Source of the DNA: JAWVFM01 sp963841455
GTDB taxonomy: Bacteria > Actinomycetota > Thermoleophilia > Solirubrobacterales > 70-9
Assembly (NCBI GenBank): GCA_963841455.1
Contig: CAWJCU010000004.1
Location: 57,579 to 121,578, forward strand
Direction: 5' to 3'
Length of the DNA: 64,000 bases
Shown: piece by piece, positions 8,417 through 16,645 of the stretch
Layout of the letters: each line of letters starts with the position of its first letter
Numbering within the stretch: the stretch's first letter is position 1
Made by a program: the position numbers and the translations under genes
Notes under the pieces: generated by a model
Told to the model about the DNA's origin: nothing
The model's input: the letters and a program-made list of their open reading frames with translations, nothing else
Database searches by the model: none

Positions 8417-10396
8417 ATGCAAGGAAGAACGCCAGATCGTAGGCGAGCCCAGCGGTGGCTACGGCGGCTGTCGTGGCCGCTCGCACTTGGCATCGGGTCG
8501 GCGCTGGGACTCGTCTCGCTCGGCGGCGCCGAGGCGGCCGCCGCGGCGACGCTACGTGGCAAGGTCGCGAGCAAGGGCAAGACGCTCGCGTCAGTACCCG
8601 TAACCCTTTACCGCGCCGGCAAGGCGAGCTCGGGTCCGACACGGCTCGCGGAGTCTCGCACTGGCCAGGACGGCGGATTCAAGCTCAACTACCGCGCGCC
8701 GCGCCGCCCGGTCGCGGTTCTTTATCTGATCGCCGGCCACGGAGCGGTAGTGCGGCTCGCGGCGGTCCTCGGCACGCCACGGTTCCCGCGAAGGGCCGTG
8801 GTCAACGAGCACACGACGGTCGCTGCCGGATATGCGCTGGCCGAGTTCCTCCGTAGCTCCAAGCGGATCGCCGGGAGTTCGCCCGGGCTTCAGAACGCGG
8901 CCTCAATGGCCGCCGACCTCGCCAACGTGCCGACCGGGCACCTCGGCTGGCTGCTACGGCGCACGCCCAACGGCGACCAGACGTCGACCCTGCAGGCGTT
9001 CAACTCGCTCTCGAACATGCTCCCGCAGTGCGCCCGCTCGACCCGGCATTGCTCGCAGCTCTTCCGGCTCGCCACGCCGCTCGGCGGATCCACGCCCCGC
9101 GGCACCTTGGAGGCCGTCGCCGATATCGCTCGCAACCCGGAGGATCACGTGCAGGGCCTGTTCAAGCTCGCCAACTCGGCGCCGGCCCCGTACGGACCGG
9201 CCCTGGGCTCCGGAGAGCGCCCGGACGGTTGGACGCTGGCGCTGCGCTTCGACGGTGACGGGACGAGCCTCGACGGCCCCGGCAACCTCGCGATCGACAA
9301 GCGGGGCAACCTGTGGGTCAACAACAACTACAACTACGGCGCCGACCCCCACGTGCCGCAGTGCGCCAGCAACGAGCTGTTCAAGTTCAAGCCGGACGGC
9401 CAGTTCGCGGGCCGCTCGCCGTTCACGGGAGGCGGCCTGAGCGGCGCCGGCTTCGGCATCACCGTGGCACCGAACGGGCACGTGTGGGTCGGCAACTACG
9501 GCTTCCAGGGGGTCGGGTGCACCGACCCACCGCCGCGAAACAGCGTCTCGGAGTTCACGGCCAGCGGCAACCCGCTGTCCCCGCCCGCCACCGATACGTT
9601 CGGCGGCGGCTACACGGCCGGACAGCTCGATCAGCCCCAGGCGACCGTCGCCGACCGCGCCGGCAACATCTGGGTCGCCAACTGCGGCAACGGCACCGTC
9701 AGCAAGTACCCGCAGGGCGATCCCTCGCGAGCAATCGTCGCGAGCAACCTCGGGATCACGAGCCCGTTCGGGATCGCGATCAACGATCGCGGGCAGGCGT
9801 TTGTCGCCGGAAACCAGAACAGCCGCGTCGCGATCCTCAACTCCGACGGGACGCCGACCGCCAACTCGCCGGTCTCGACCGCGATTCGCCGACCGATGGG
9901 CCTCGCCGCCGACAGTCGCGGCAACGTCTGGGTCGCAAACTCGGGCAAGGTGTTGTTCCCGTGCGAGCCTCCGCTGCCCCCGTTCGAGGGGATGGGCTCG
10001 GTGACCCTCCTGAACGACAAGGGCGTCCCCTCGGCGGGCTCGCCGTTCACGGGCGGCGGCACATTCCTGCCGTGGGGGATCGCGGTGGATGGAAACGACA
10101 ACGTCTGGGTCGCGAACTTCGACAAGCAGACGCTGGGCAATCTTTGCGGGACCCGGCCCAAGCACTGTCCGCCGGGCACGCACACCGGCGATCCGATCGC
10201 TCCGAATAGCGGCTACGGGTTCGACGGCCTGACCCGCAACACGGGCGTGGCCGTCGACCGCTCCGGAAACGTGTGGCTGGCCAACAACTGGCTCCAGGTG
10301 CCGTTTCAGACGAACCCGGGCGGCCACCAGATCGTTGCCTACATCGGCCTCGCGGCGCCGGTCAAGACCCCGGTCATCGGCCCGCCGCGACATTAG
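8417..10396 (+). CDS. Exported NHL/Vgb-type six-bladed beta-propeller protein
   Basis: 659 residues from ATG 8417. The leader WPLALGIGSALGLVSLGGAEAAAA is a signal peptide. Residues about 45-115 form a carboxypeptidase-regulatory or transthyretin-like domain (LRGKVASKGKTLASVPVTLYRAG). The rest is a propeller with repeated LAIDKRGNLWVNN, VADRAGNIWVANCGN, LAADSRGNVWVANSG, IAVDGNDNVWVANFD and VAVDRSGNVWLANN blades, as in NHL and virginiamycin-B-lyase-like proteins. A binding or lyase role is possible; catalytic residues cannot be assigned. It follows the truncated SnoaL fragment directly. Confidence 0.8.
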   Translation: MQGRTPDRRRAQRWLRRLSWPLALGIGSALGLVSLGGAEAAAAATLRGKVASKGKTLASVPVTLYRAGKASSGPTRLAESRTGQDGGFKLNYRAPRRPVAVLYLIAGHGAVVRLAAVLGTPRFPRRAVVNEHTTVAAGYALAEFLRSSKRIAGSSPGLQNAASMAADLANVPTGHLGWLLRRTPNGDQTSTLQAFNSLSNMLPQCARSTRHCSQLFRLATPLGGSTPRGTLEAVADIARNPEDHVQGLFKLANSAPAPYGPALGSGERPDGWTLALRFDGDGTSLDGPGNLAIDKRGNLWVNNNYNYGADPHVPQCASNELFKFKPDGQFAGRSPFTGGGLSGAGFGITVAPNGHVWVGNYGFQGVGCTDPPPRNSVSEFTASGNPLSPPATDTFGGGYTAGQLDQPQATVADRAGNIWVANCGNGTVSKYPQGDPSRAIVASNLGITSPFGIAINDRGQAFVAGNQNSRVAILNSDGTPTANSPVSTAIRRPMGLAADSRGNVWVANSGKVLFPCEPPLPPFEGMGSVTLLNDKGVPSAGSPFTGGGTFLPWGIAVDGNDNVWVANFDKQTLGNLCGTRPKHCPPGTHTGDPIAPNSGYGFDGLTRNTGVAVDRSGNVWLANNWLQVPFQTNPGGHQIVAYIGLAAPVKTPVIGPPRH

Positions 10397-10427
10397 GTAA
10401 GCGCCACGAGCGCCGACAGCCACCTGG

Positions 10428-10731
10428 CTAGGAGGCGCCTCCTGGAATCGCGCCGAGCTGACGCATCTGCGAGAGGACGTCGACGACTCCCCAGGTCTCG
10501 GCGATTCGGCCGTCCGCGAGGCGGACGATGAAGATCTCGTCGTACGTGATCGATTTGCCGGTTGGTGGCAGGCCCATGTACTCGCCCTTGTGGGTACCGG
10601 TAACCGTGTCGCGGGCGACGACCTTGTCCCCCTCTGCGATCAGATCCTCGACCGTGATGTGAAGATCCGGGAAGGCCCGATGCAGCCGGCCGAACGCCTC
10701 CTTCAGCAGTTCCGCGCCATCGCCTCAATCG
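10428..10731 (-). pseudogene. SnoaL-like ester cyclase fragment, 5' truncated
   Basis: On the minus strand an open stretch reads ELLKEAFGRLHRAFPDLHI, VEDLIAEGDKVVAR, GTHKGEYMGLPPTGKSI and IFIVRLADGRIAETWGVVD, which is the last two thirds of a SnoaL-like polyketide/ester cyclase. A stop codon lies just upstream of the matching frame and no start is present, so the first third is lost. The break lies about 30 bases from repeat copy 3. It belongs to a different SnoaL subgroup from the 8298 fragment, so the two are not halves of one gene. Confidence 0.65.
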
Positions 10732-10759
10732 GCAGTGGCGTGCGGATCAGCGCGTCCGG

Positions 10760-10805
10760 CTACGTCTCCCGCGGTGACGCACGGATTGTCGAGCGAATTG
10801 CGGCC
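10760..10805 (+). repeat. Dispersed short repeat, copy 3
   Basis: 46 bases closely matching copy 1 (frame YVSRGDARIVERIAA). It lies between the truncated SnoaL fragment and the delta-60 gene. Nothing else is recognisable in 10806-10960. Confidence 0.8.
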
Positions 10806-10974
10806 GAAGGTCCTCCGGCGCCTGGCGCCGTGCCAGCCACCGGGTGGCCGACGTCCGGAGCCCGGAGCCCGGAGCTATCCGCAATTGCGACCCTTGCTCT
10901 CACCGCCTGTGTGTGAGAAGGTCGGCTCCGAATTCGCGCGGCGGGCGTCGTCCGCCGACACGGGAGGACGTTTG

Positions 10975-12354
10975 ATGATTTCTAGCTGCTCGGGGCCTGC
11001 TCGTCGGAGTAGTCGCCACGAAGCCCCGAGGGCGTCGCGGTCAAGATCCAGGAGCCTCCACCGCCGCATTCTGATCCGTGCAATCGCGGCCGCTGGCGTC
11101 CTCGCGCTCGCGGCAGCAGCCACCACAGTCGCCGCGATTCGCCTCGACCGCGGGTTCTCTAGTGACGGGATAGCGTCGATACCGTTTGGAGCCGGCGACA
11201 CGCAGTCCATCACCACCGACGTCGCAGTCGACCAGCAGGGGAGAACCATCGTCGTGGGCTCCGACTTCGCCACCCATGCTGGCGGTGAGACGAAACAGGC
11301 CGTGGTTGCGCGGCTGACCCGTGACGGCCGATTGGATTCAACCTTCTCAGGCGACGGCGTATTCGTCCTCGGTGATGGCGAGGGCGACGCTCAAGCGGTC
11401 GCCATTGCTGTTCAGTCGGACGGCAGGATCGTCGTTGCAACCGACACCAACGGCGCGCTTGATTTGCTCCGGCTCAACGATGACGGCAGCCTAGATCCAA
11501 CTTTCGGGACGGCCGGCTTTGAGTCGTCCTCAGGGCTCGGGGAGCCACAGGACATGGTTATCGGCGATGGACGGATCTTCGTCGCCGGCAACACGACATC
11601 TCATCGTCGATCCGCTGTAGCGGCATTCTCGGCCGCATCGGGAAGCCCCGACGGGGGGTTCGGCACCGACGGCGTAGCGGAGCTCGGCTATCCGCACCGA
11701 ACCGATCTCGCCCTCGCGCTTCAGGGCGCGAATCCGATCGTTGCGTCCATCCAGAAGGAGGCCGATAACGCGAGCGTGAGTCGGCTCACCCCGAGCGGAA
11801 CAATCGACGCGTCGTTTGGAGACAACGGCGCCGCGACAACGACCTTTGGCGCCCCGTCCGGCCGGTTCGGCTTCGTCGCCAGGCGGCCGGGCCCCGGCGT
11901 GGCAATCGCCGTAGAAGGAAATGGCAAGATTGTCGTCGGCGACGGCGTCATATTGCGTCACCCGACAGCCAGCCCGTACGCGATTGCCCGCTTCCAGCCC
12001 AACGGTTCTGCAGATCGCTCTTTCTCGGGCGATGGCGCGAGGCTCGTCGTCCTCCGTAAGCACTTTTCCTTCGCTACTTACGCCGCCGATCTGCTTCTTC
12101 TGCCGCGCGGCAAGGTCGTCCAAGTTGGAGATGCGGCGGTAAATGGATCGATCGCGTTCGTCCAGTACCTGAAGAATGGGCGCCTCGATCCCTCCTTCGA
12201 CGGCAACGGGATTGCCTCGATTCCGGTCGGCGTCAAGAGTTTTGAGCCAGCCGCTTCGGCGTTAGGTCCGGGAGAACGAGTGGTTACTGCCGGTGATCAA
12301 CTGGGTCGCCGGCCCCTCCCAGATTCCATCGTGGCCAGACTCGCACAGCCCTGA
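10975..12354 (+). CDS. Exported delta-60 repeat beta-propeller protein
   Basis: 459 residues from ATG 10975, with GGGAGG 6-14 bases upstream. A basic N-region with repeated Ser/Arg precedes the membrane segment ILIRAIAAAGVLALAAAATTVAAI. The rest is built of delta-60 repeats (LDRGFSSDGIASIPFG, LDSTFSGDGVFVLG, LDPTFGTAGF, IDASFGDNGAATTTFG, LDPSFDGNGIASIP), each with an IVVG strand. Such proteins are surface or secreted propellers of unknown role. The frame is open 240 bases further upstream through the repeat, but that part is not domain-like. Confidence 0.8.
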   Translation: MISSCSGPARRSSRHEAPRASRSRSRSLHRRILIRAIAAAGVLALAAAATTVAAIRLDRGFSSDGIASIPFGAGDTQSITTDVAVDQQGRTIVVGSDFATHAGGETKQAVVARLTRDGRLDSTFSGDGVFVLGDGEGDAQAVAIAVQSDGRIVVATDTNGALDLLRLNDDGSLDPTFGTAGFESSSGLGEPQDMVIGDGRIFVAGNTTSHRRSAVAAFSAASGSPDGGFGTDGVAELGYPHRTDLALALQGANPIVASIQKEADNASVSRLTPSGTIDASFGDNGAATTTFGAPSGRFGFVARRPGPGVAIAVEGNGKIVVGDGVILRHPTASPYAIARFQPNGSADRSFSGDGARLVVLRKHFSFATYAADLLLLPRGKVVQVGDAAVNGSIAFVQYLKNGRLDPSFDGNGIASIPVGVKSFEPAASALGPGERVVTAGDQLGRRPLPDSIVARLAQP

Positions 12355-12426
12355 CCTGGCCGAGGCCGGGGACTGGTTCGGCGGGTCTCAATCGCCCGGT
12401 CGCCGACAGGACCGATACCCGGCCCG

Positions 12427-12471
12427 CGACGTCTCCCGTGGTGACGCACGGATCGTCGAGCAAATCGCGGC
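12427..12471 (+). repeat. Dispersed short repeat, copy 4
   Basis: About 45 bases, frame DVSRGDARIVEQIAA then stop. Contains a perfect small hairpin (CCGTG, 6-base loop, CACGG). It sits in the gap between the delta-60 stop and the lepB stop, which holds no gene. Confidence 0.8.
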
Positions 12472-12527
12472 GTAACGCCTCGGAGATACCAGATACCTGC
12501 GCCCTAGGCGCCTCGATTCTCAGCGAA

Positions 12528-13127
12528 TCAGAGGAAGCCGGCGCGATCGGGCGGCCAGTACGTGAGGAAGACCTCGCCGATGATCCAGCCACGGGGAACC
12601 GGCCCCCAGAAGCGGCTGTCATCACTCCGCGGCCGATTGTCGCCCATGACGAAGTAGTGGCCGGGGGTGATCGTGATTGCTCTCGGGAGATTGCAGCTCC
12701 GGCACGGATCGATCGCCCACGGCCCGTCGACCGAGCGGCCATTGACAATCGGATGGCCGTGAATGATTCGAAGCCGATCCCCAGGTCCGGCCACCACGCG
12801 CTTGATGAACGTCTGGCTTGACTCGGTCGGCACTGGGACAGCGCACGCCTCTGGAGCCGGCTTCCGCGTCCCGCATCGCTCGCGGTCGGCGCCGGCGGGC
12901 GGGTGGAAGACGATGATGTCGCCGATGCTCGGGTTGCTTAAGTCGTAGATGAAGCGGTTGACGAGGACTCGTTGGCCGATCTCGAGCGTCGGCTCCATCG
13001 AGCCTGATGGGATCTGGTAGGGCTTGACGGCGAAAGCCTGCGTGGCGAGTGCGAGCGAGATCGCCGCGACCACGATTACGACGAGCTCGACCAGGGGACC
13101 CCGGCGCTTGAGCGCCCTGCCGATCAT
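12528..13127 (-). CDS. lepB: Signal peptidase I
   Basis: 199 residues. It cleaves signal peptides from exported proteins on the outer face of the membrane. One N-terminal TM segment (LVELVVIVVAAISLALA) precedes box B IPSGSMEPTL with catalytic Ser43, then FIKRVVAGPGD with the general-base Lys109, and box E GHYFVMGDNRPRSDDSR. An insertion with two Cys (RCGTRKPAPEACAV) lies between boxes and CRSC occurs later, an actinobacterial-style extension. The many exported proteins in this window are its likely substrates. Confidence 0.93.
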   Translation of the reverse strand: MIGRALKRRGPLVELVVIVVAAISLALATQAFAVKPYQIPSGSMEPTLEIGQRVLVNRFIYDLSNPSIGDIIVFHPPAGADRERCGTRKPAPEACAVPVPTESSQTFIKRVVAGPGDRLRIIHGHPIVNGRSVDGPWAIDPCRSCNLPRAITITPGHYFVMGDNRPRSDDSRFWGPVPRGWIIGEVFLTYWPPDRAGFL

Positions 13128-13355
13128 TGTGTCGACAATACTCGCCCGATGCCGTGGGGAATCGGTCTTCGATGGCGCCCGCGCATCATGCGAGCAGCGA
13201 TCTCAACGATCGGGTTGGGCAGCTCTGGCGCGTCACCTATGACAAGGTCGAACGACGCATCGAGATCTCGGCGACGGTCTCCGAGGCGGTCGCGGTGGCC
13301 TTCGACGACAAGAAGGCCCTCACCGCGGAGGGCCTAAGTGTCACCGTCAGAGACA

Positions 13356-13429
13356 TAGCGGGGGCGGGATTTGAACCCGCGACCTCCGGGTTATGAGCCC
13401 GGCGAGCTACCTGACTGCTCCACCCCGCG
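13356..13429 (-). tRNA. Initiator tRNA-fMet (CAT)
   Basis: A complete 74-base cloverleaf on the minus strand. The anticodon stem has the three consecutive G:C pairs diagnostic of initiators around loop CTCATAA. The T loop is TTCAAAT, and the first base C faces U rather than pairing, as in other initiators. CCA is not encoded. The sequence is very close to the general bacterial fMet tRNA. Confidence 0.95.
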
Positions 13430-13440
13430 GCGTGGCGCCG

Positions 13441-13446
13441 ATTCTA
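13441..13446 (-). promoter_or_regulatory. Probable -10 box of the tRNA-fMet gene
   Basis: TAGAAT on the minus strand, 12 bases before the first tRNA base. A matching -35 at 17 bases spacing is weak (GGGTAC). Confidence 0.4.
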
Positions 13447-13515
13447 GCGGGGCTGTCCTGCGTGTACCCGTTCCTGCGAGGCAAAAGCAGGACGGCCGGG
13501 CCGGCGGCTGACCGA

Positions 13516-13555
13516 AGAAAAAGGGGGGGCCGCCCCCTGCGGCGGCTACCCCCCG
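13516..13555 (-). terminator. Strong Rho-independent terminator of an unassigned minus-strand transcript
   Basis: On the minus strand a GC hairpin (GGGGGG-TA-GCCGCC paired to GGCGGC-CCCCCC) is followed by TTTTTC. It lies upstream of tRNA-fMet and downstream of the ppx start, where no minus-strand gene is annotated. About 110 bases between it and ppx would be the transcript body. Confidence 0.65.
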
Positions 13556-13668
13556 TGCGCTCCTACCCGGGGCGGGTGCCTCGAAACGCCCAGAATTGGC
13601 TGGTCAGCTAGCCACCGGGCCTCGCCCGGTCGCCCGAGCGGCCGGCTGCGGCGGCGTACGATGCGGCC

Positions 13669-14631
13669 GTGGGGCCCGACGCAAACGGCGGCGAAGGCGC
13701 ATTGCGGATCGCCGTCATCGACATCGGGACGAACTCCACGCGCCTCCTCGTCGCCGACGTTTCGGGAACGGCGGTGACCGAGCTCGAGCGGCGCTCCACG
13801 GTCACCCGACTCGGCCGGGGCGTTGACACATCCGGGACGCTGGCCGCCGAGGCGATCGAGGACGTCTGCGCAGCCGTGGAGGAGTACATCGCGATCTACG
13901 AGCCGCTCGAGCCGGAGCGCTTGGTCGCGATCGCCACCAGCGCGGTTCGCGACGCCGGCAACGGCGACGCCTTCCTCGCCGAGCTGCGCGAGCGCTTCGC
14001 GCTCGGCGCCCGCGTCGTCGACGGCGCCGAGGAGGCTCGCCTCACCTACCTCGGGACGACGTCAGGCCGGGCTGCGAACGGCTCGACGCTCGTGGTCGAC
14101 ATCGGGGGCGGGTCGACCGAGCTCGTGCTCGGAAGCGGGCCGGACGTCTCGTTCTTCGCCTCGCTCCAAGCGGGGACGGTGCGCCACACCGAGCGCCACC
14201 TCCACCACGACCCGCCCCAGCCCGATGAGCTCGAGAACCTGGCCGAGGACGTCCACGGCCTGATCGCCGAGGCTCTCGCCGACGAGCCCATCGCGAGCGC
14301 GACGCACGGCATCGCGGTCGCCGGCACGCCCACCTCGCTCGCCGCGATCGATCAGGAGCTCGAGCCCTACGACCCCGAGCGCGTGCACGGCTCCATCCTC
14401 GACCTCACCGCGATCCAGCGGATGCTCTCCTCGCTCGCGTCGAAGCCGCTCGCCGAGCGGCTCGAGGTGAGGGGGCTTCAGCGCGGGCGGGCGCCGACGA
14501 TCGTCGCCGGCGTCGTGATCCTCGTGGAGGTGATGCGCTGCTTCGGCCTCTCGGAGATCGAGGTCTCCGAGCACGACATCCTCTGGGGAATCGCGCTCGA
14601 CGCCGCCGGGCAGCCGGCACCGGCGCCCTAG
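13669..14631 (+). CDS. ppx: Exopolyphosphatase / Ppx-GppA phosphatase
   Basis: 320 residues, the usual length of the short actinobacterial Ppx with only the actin-like ATPase-fold catalytic half. Phosphate loop 1 is AVIDIGTNSTRLLVADV, loop 2 is VVDIGGGSTELVLG, and the mid region FASLQAGTVRHTERHL and THGIAVAGTPTSLAAID match well. It hydrolyses inorganic polyphosphate or pppGpp. GTG 13669 was taken as start; TTG 13702 immediately before RIAVIDIG is a shorter alternative. Its stop overlaps the stop of the convergent pseudogene. Confidence 0.9.
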   Translation: MGPDANGGEGALRIAVIDIGTNSTRLLVADVSGTAVTELERRSTVTRLGRGVDTSGTLAAEAIEDVCAAVEEYIAIYEPLEPERLVAIATSAVRDAGNGDAFLAELRERFALGARVVDGAEEARLTYLGTTSGRAANGSTLVVDIGGGSTELVLGSGPDVSFFASLQAGTVRHTERHLHHDPPQPDELENLAEDVHGLIAEALADEPIASATHGIAVAGTPTSLAAIDQELEPYDPERVHGSILDLTAIQRMLSSLASKPLAERLEVRGLQRGRAPTIVAGVVILVEVMRCFGLSEIEVSEHDILWGIALDAAGQPAPAP

Positions 14632-14980
14632 GTCGTCTCGCTCGACGAATGACCGGCGTCAGCCGTGCGGGCGGGCAGAGCGGCGGCAGCGTCGGCGTCG
14701 ATCGTCAGCACGACCCCACGCCGTAGACCCGGTCGACCTGGGCGGCGGCGAGCGAAGCGCTGGCCCTCGGGGGCCTCGACCACGAGGCCATCGAAGACGT
14801 CGACGGCGGGGTCGGCGAGGACTCTCGGTGACCTTGCCGAGCTGGCCCTCGGGCGCCGCCACGAGCCATCGGCGTAGACGGCGGGCGCGAGGATCTCGCC
14901 TTGCGAGTCTCGCCACCACGGCGTAACGGAGTCCCGTCGGCGAGGATCAGGTAGGAGGCTGGGTCACCGAGGTCTGGCAC
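14628..14980 (-). pseudogene. PRC-barrel-like small protein, multiply frameshifted
   Basis: Reading across frames on the minus strand gives PDLGDPASYLILADGTPL, then EGQLGKV, VLADPAVDVFDGLVVEAPEG, AAQVDRVYGVGVVLTIDAD and a short tail to a TAG at 14628. Together this resembles a PRC-barrel-type protein of about 110 residues (a strand-rich domain starting with a dispensable label and ending in DRVYERGVVLT-like text). At least three single-base shifts break it. Convergent with ppx. Confidence 0.5.
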
Positions 14981-15016
14981 GGCGCGGCATGCTAGCGGCC
15001 GCTTCGTAAGGGTCCG

Positions 15017-15466
15017 CTAACCGAGCTCGAGCTCGTACTCCAGCATCGCCTCGCTGCGGGCGCCGATCCGGTCGTAAACGGCCTGGGCGCGGCGATTGTC
15101 GGGTGCTGTGAGCCACGCGAGGACCGGCGCCCCCCTCCCCCGCGCCCGCTCGGCGCATGCTGCGATGAGCTCGTCGGCAAGGCCCGAGCCGCGGGCGCTC
15201 GGAGCGACGAAGAGGTCTTCGAGGTAGCCGACCTCTGCCCCTCGCAGGCTCGACCACTTCCAGCCCATCGCGGCGAAGCCGACCACCGAGCCGTCCTCGG
15301 CGCAACCGGCGAGCAGCACCCCCGCGACCTCGGGGTCGGCGATGAGCGTCCGGCACATGCGCTCGAGGCCTTCGTCAGTGGGATTCGCCTCGTAGAACTC
15401 GGCGTAGGCCCGCACGAGCGGCAGGATCGCGGGCAGGTCGTCCACGGTGGCGGGTCGCACGCTCAT
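15017..15466 (-). CDS. GNAT family N-acetyltransferase
   Basis: 149 residues. The acetyl-CoA binding motif A is YLEDLFVAPSARGSGLADELI, with an RGSGLA P-loop-like turn, and the motif B end is DNRRAQAVYDRIGA. N-terminus SVRPATVDDLPAILPLVRAY is standard. The acetyl acceptor is unknown. Divergent from another GNAT gene 40 bases away. Confidence 0.85.
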   Translation of the reverse strand: MSVRPATVDDLPAILPLVRAYAEFYEANPTDEGLERMCRTLIADPEVAGVLLAGCAEDGSVVGFAAMGWKWSSLRGAEVGYLEDLFVAPSARGSGLADELIAACAERARGRGAPVLAWLTAPDNRRAQAVYDRIGARSEAMLEYELELG

Positions 15467-15505
15467 CGCGGCGGACGGTAGCGGCCCAGCGAAGCGGAGT
15501 GAACC

Positions 15506-15974
15506 GTGAGACCCTCAAGGCATCGGCATTCGTCCTGCAACGCCGGATGACGCCACTCAGATCGTCGAGGTCGTGGAGCGCGCCTACGAGCCCTATGTGG
15601 AGCGAATCGGCCGGCGCCCGGCGCCGATGCAGTCCAGCCCGGAGGAGCTCATCGACACCGAGGAGGTGTTCGTTCTCGACGACGGGCCCGCCATCGTCGG
15701 CCTGATCGTCCTGCGGTGCGGGCGCGATCACATGCTGGTCGAGAACGTCGCCGTCGACCCCGCGCTCCAGCATCGCGGCCACGGGCGCGCGCTGCTCGAC
15801 TTCGCCGAGCGCCACGGCCGCGAGCTCGGGTTCCCGGAGCTCCGCCTCTACACGAACGCGGCGATGACCGAGAACATCGAGCTCTACCCGCGGCTCGGCT
15901 GGCGCGAATACGACCGGCGCGAGGACGACGGCTTTTCGCGGGTCTACTTCCGCAAGCCGCTGCGGCCGAATTGA
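15506..15974 (+). CDS. GNAT family N-acetyltransferase, start region frameshifted
   Basis: The body from 15573 reads ERAYEPYVERIGRRP, then HMLVENVAVDPALQHRGHGRALLDFAERH (motif A with RGHGRA) and NAAMTENIELYPRLGWREYDR (motif B), ending at 15974. Codons upstream of 15573 read GIRPATPDDATQIVEVV, a normal GNAT start, but no start codon exists in that frame. GTG 15506 joins it if one extra base in caaggc is ignored. I therefore give 15506 as the likely true start with a one-base error; the shortest in-frame start is GTG 15573. Confidence 0.75.
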
Positions 15975-15995
15975 GGCGGCGCTAGTCTCGGGTCG

Positions 15996-16645
15996 ATGGA
16001 CGTCGTCGTCGCCGGCGGGCACGGAAGGATCGCGCTGCGGATGCTTCGCCTCCTTGCTGAGCGAGGTGACACCGGGCGCGGCCTGATCCGCAACCCCGAC
16101 CACGCGAGCGACCTCGAGGCCATCGGGGCACAGGCGGTCACCTTCGACCTCGAGCAGCGCGAGGCGGCGGAGCTGTTACCGGTTCTCGACGGTGCCGACG
16201 CGGTCGTGTTCGCTGCCGGCGCAGGCGCAGGCAGCGGCGCGGCACGCAAGCGCACCGTCGACTACGGCGGGGCGGTGAAGCTGATCGAGGCCGCGGAGAC
16301 TGCCGGCGTTCGCCGCTATCTGATCGTCTCCGCGATCGGCGCCAACCACCCGGACTCGCTGGAGCGAGGAGATGCGGCCGTACTACCAGGCGAAGGCCGA
16401 GGCCGACGCCCAGCTGGAGGCGAGCTCGCTCGACTACTCGATCGTTCGCCCGGGCGGGCTCACCGACGACGAGGGCACCGGCCACATCCGACGTCGCCGC
16501 CGACCTCGGCCGCTCCGGGCGGGTCCCCCGCGACGACGTGGCCGCGACGCTGGTCGGCTGCCTCGACGAGCCGGCGACCGCGGGCAAGTCGTTCGACCTC
16601 CTCGCCGGCGAGACACCGATCGCCGAAGCCCTGCGCAAGCTGTGA
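15996..16645 (+). pseudogene. NAD(P)-binding SDR/NmrA-like protein, frameshifted twice
   Basis: ATG 15996 starts DVVVAGGHGRIALRMLRLL with the Rossmann GxxGxxA motif. The protein continues through DGADAVVFAAGAG and RRYLIVSAIGAN, shifts one base near 16370 to YYQAKAEADAQLEASSLDYSIVRPGGLTDD (the YxxxK plus SIVRPGGL motif of atypical SDRs). A second shift near 16490 gives VAADLGRSGRVPRDDVAATLVGCLDE to the stop at 16645. The assembled length of about 215 residues is normal for YwnB/NAD(P)H-binding proteins, so both shifts may be errors. Its stop overlaps the GTG of the next gene. Confidence 0.75.

Noticed and set aside
8954..10423. Long open frame antisense to the NHL propeller gene
   Set aside because: Arg/Ala/Gly-rich text, no domain, wholly overlapped by a clear + strand family match. 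A GC-rich shadow.
13172..13400. Possible + strand ORF (MAPAHHASSDLNDRVG...) entering the tRNA
   Set aside because: Codon use looks coding-like, but it runs through the antisense of tRNA-fMet (giving the well-known false GFEPATSGL text). Maybe a 5' relic, but I cannot name a family.
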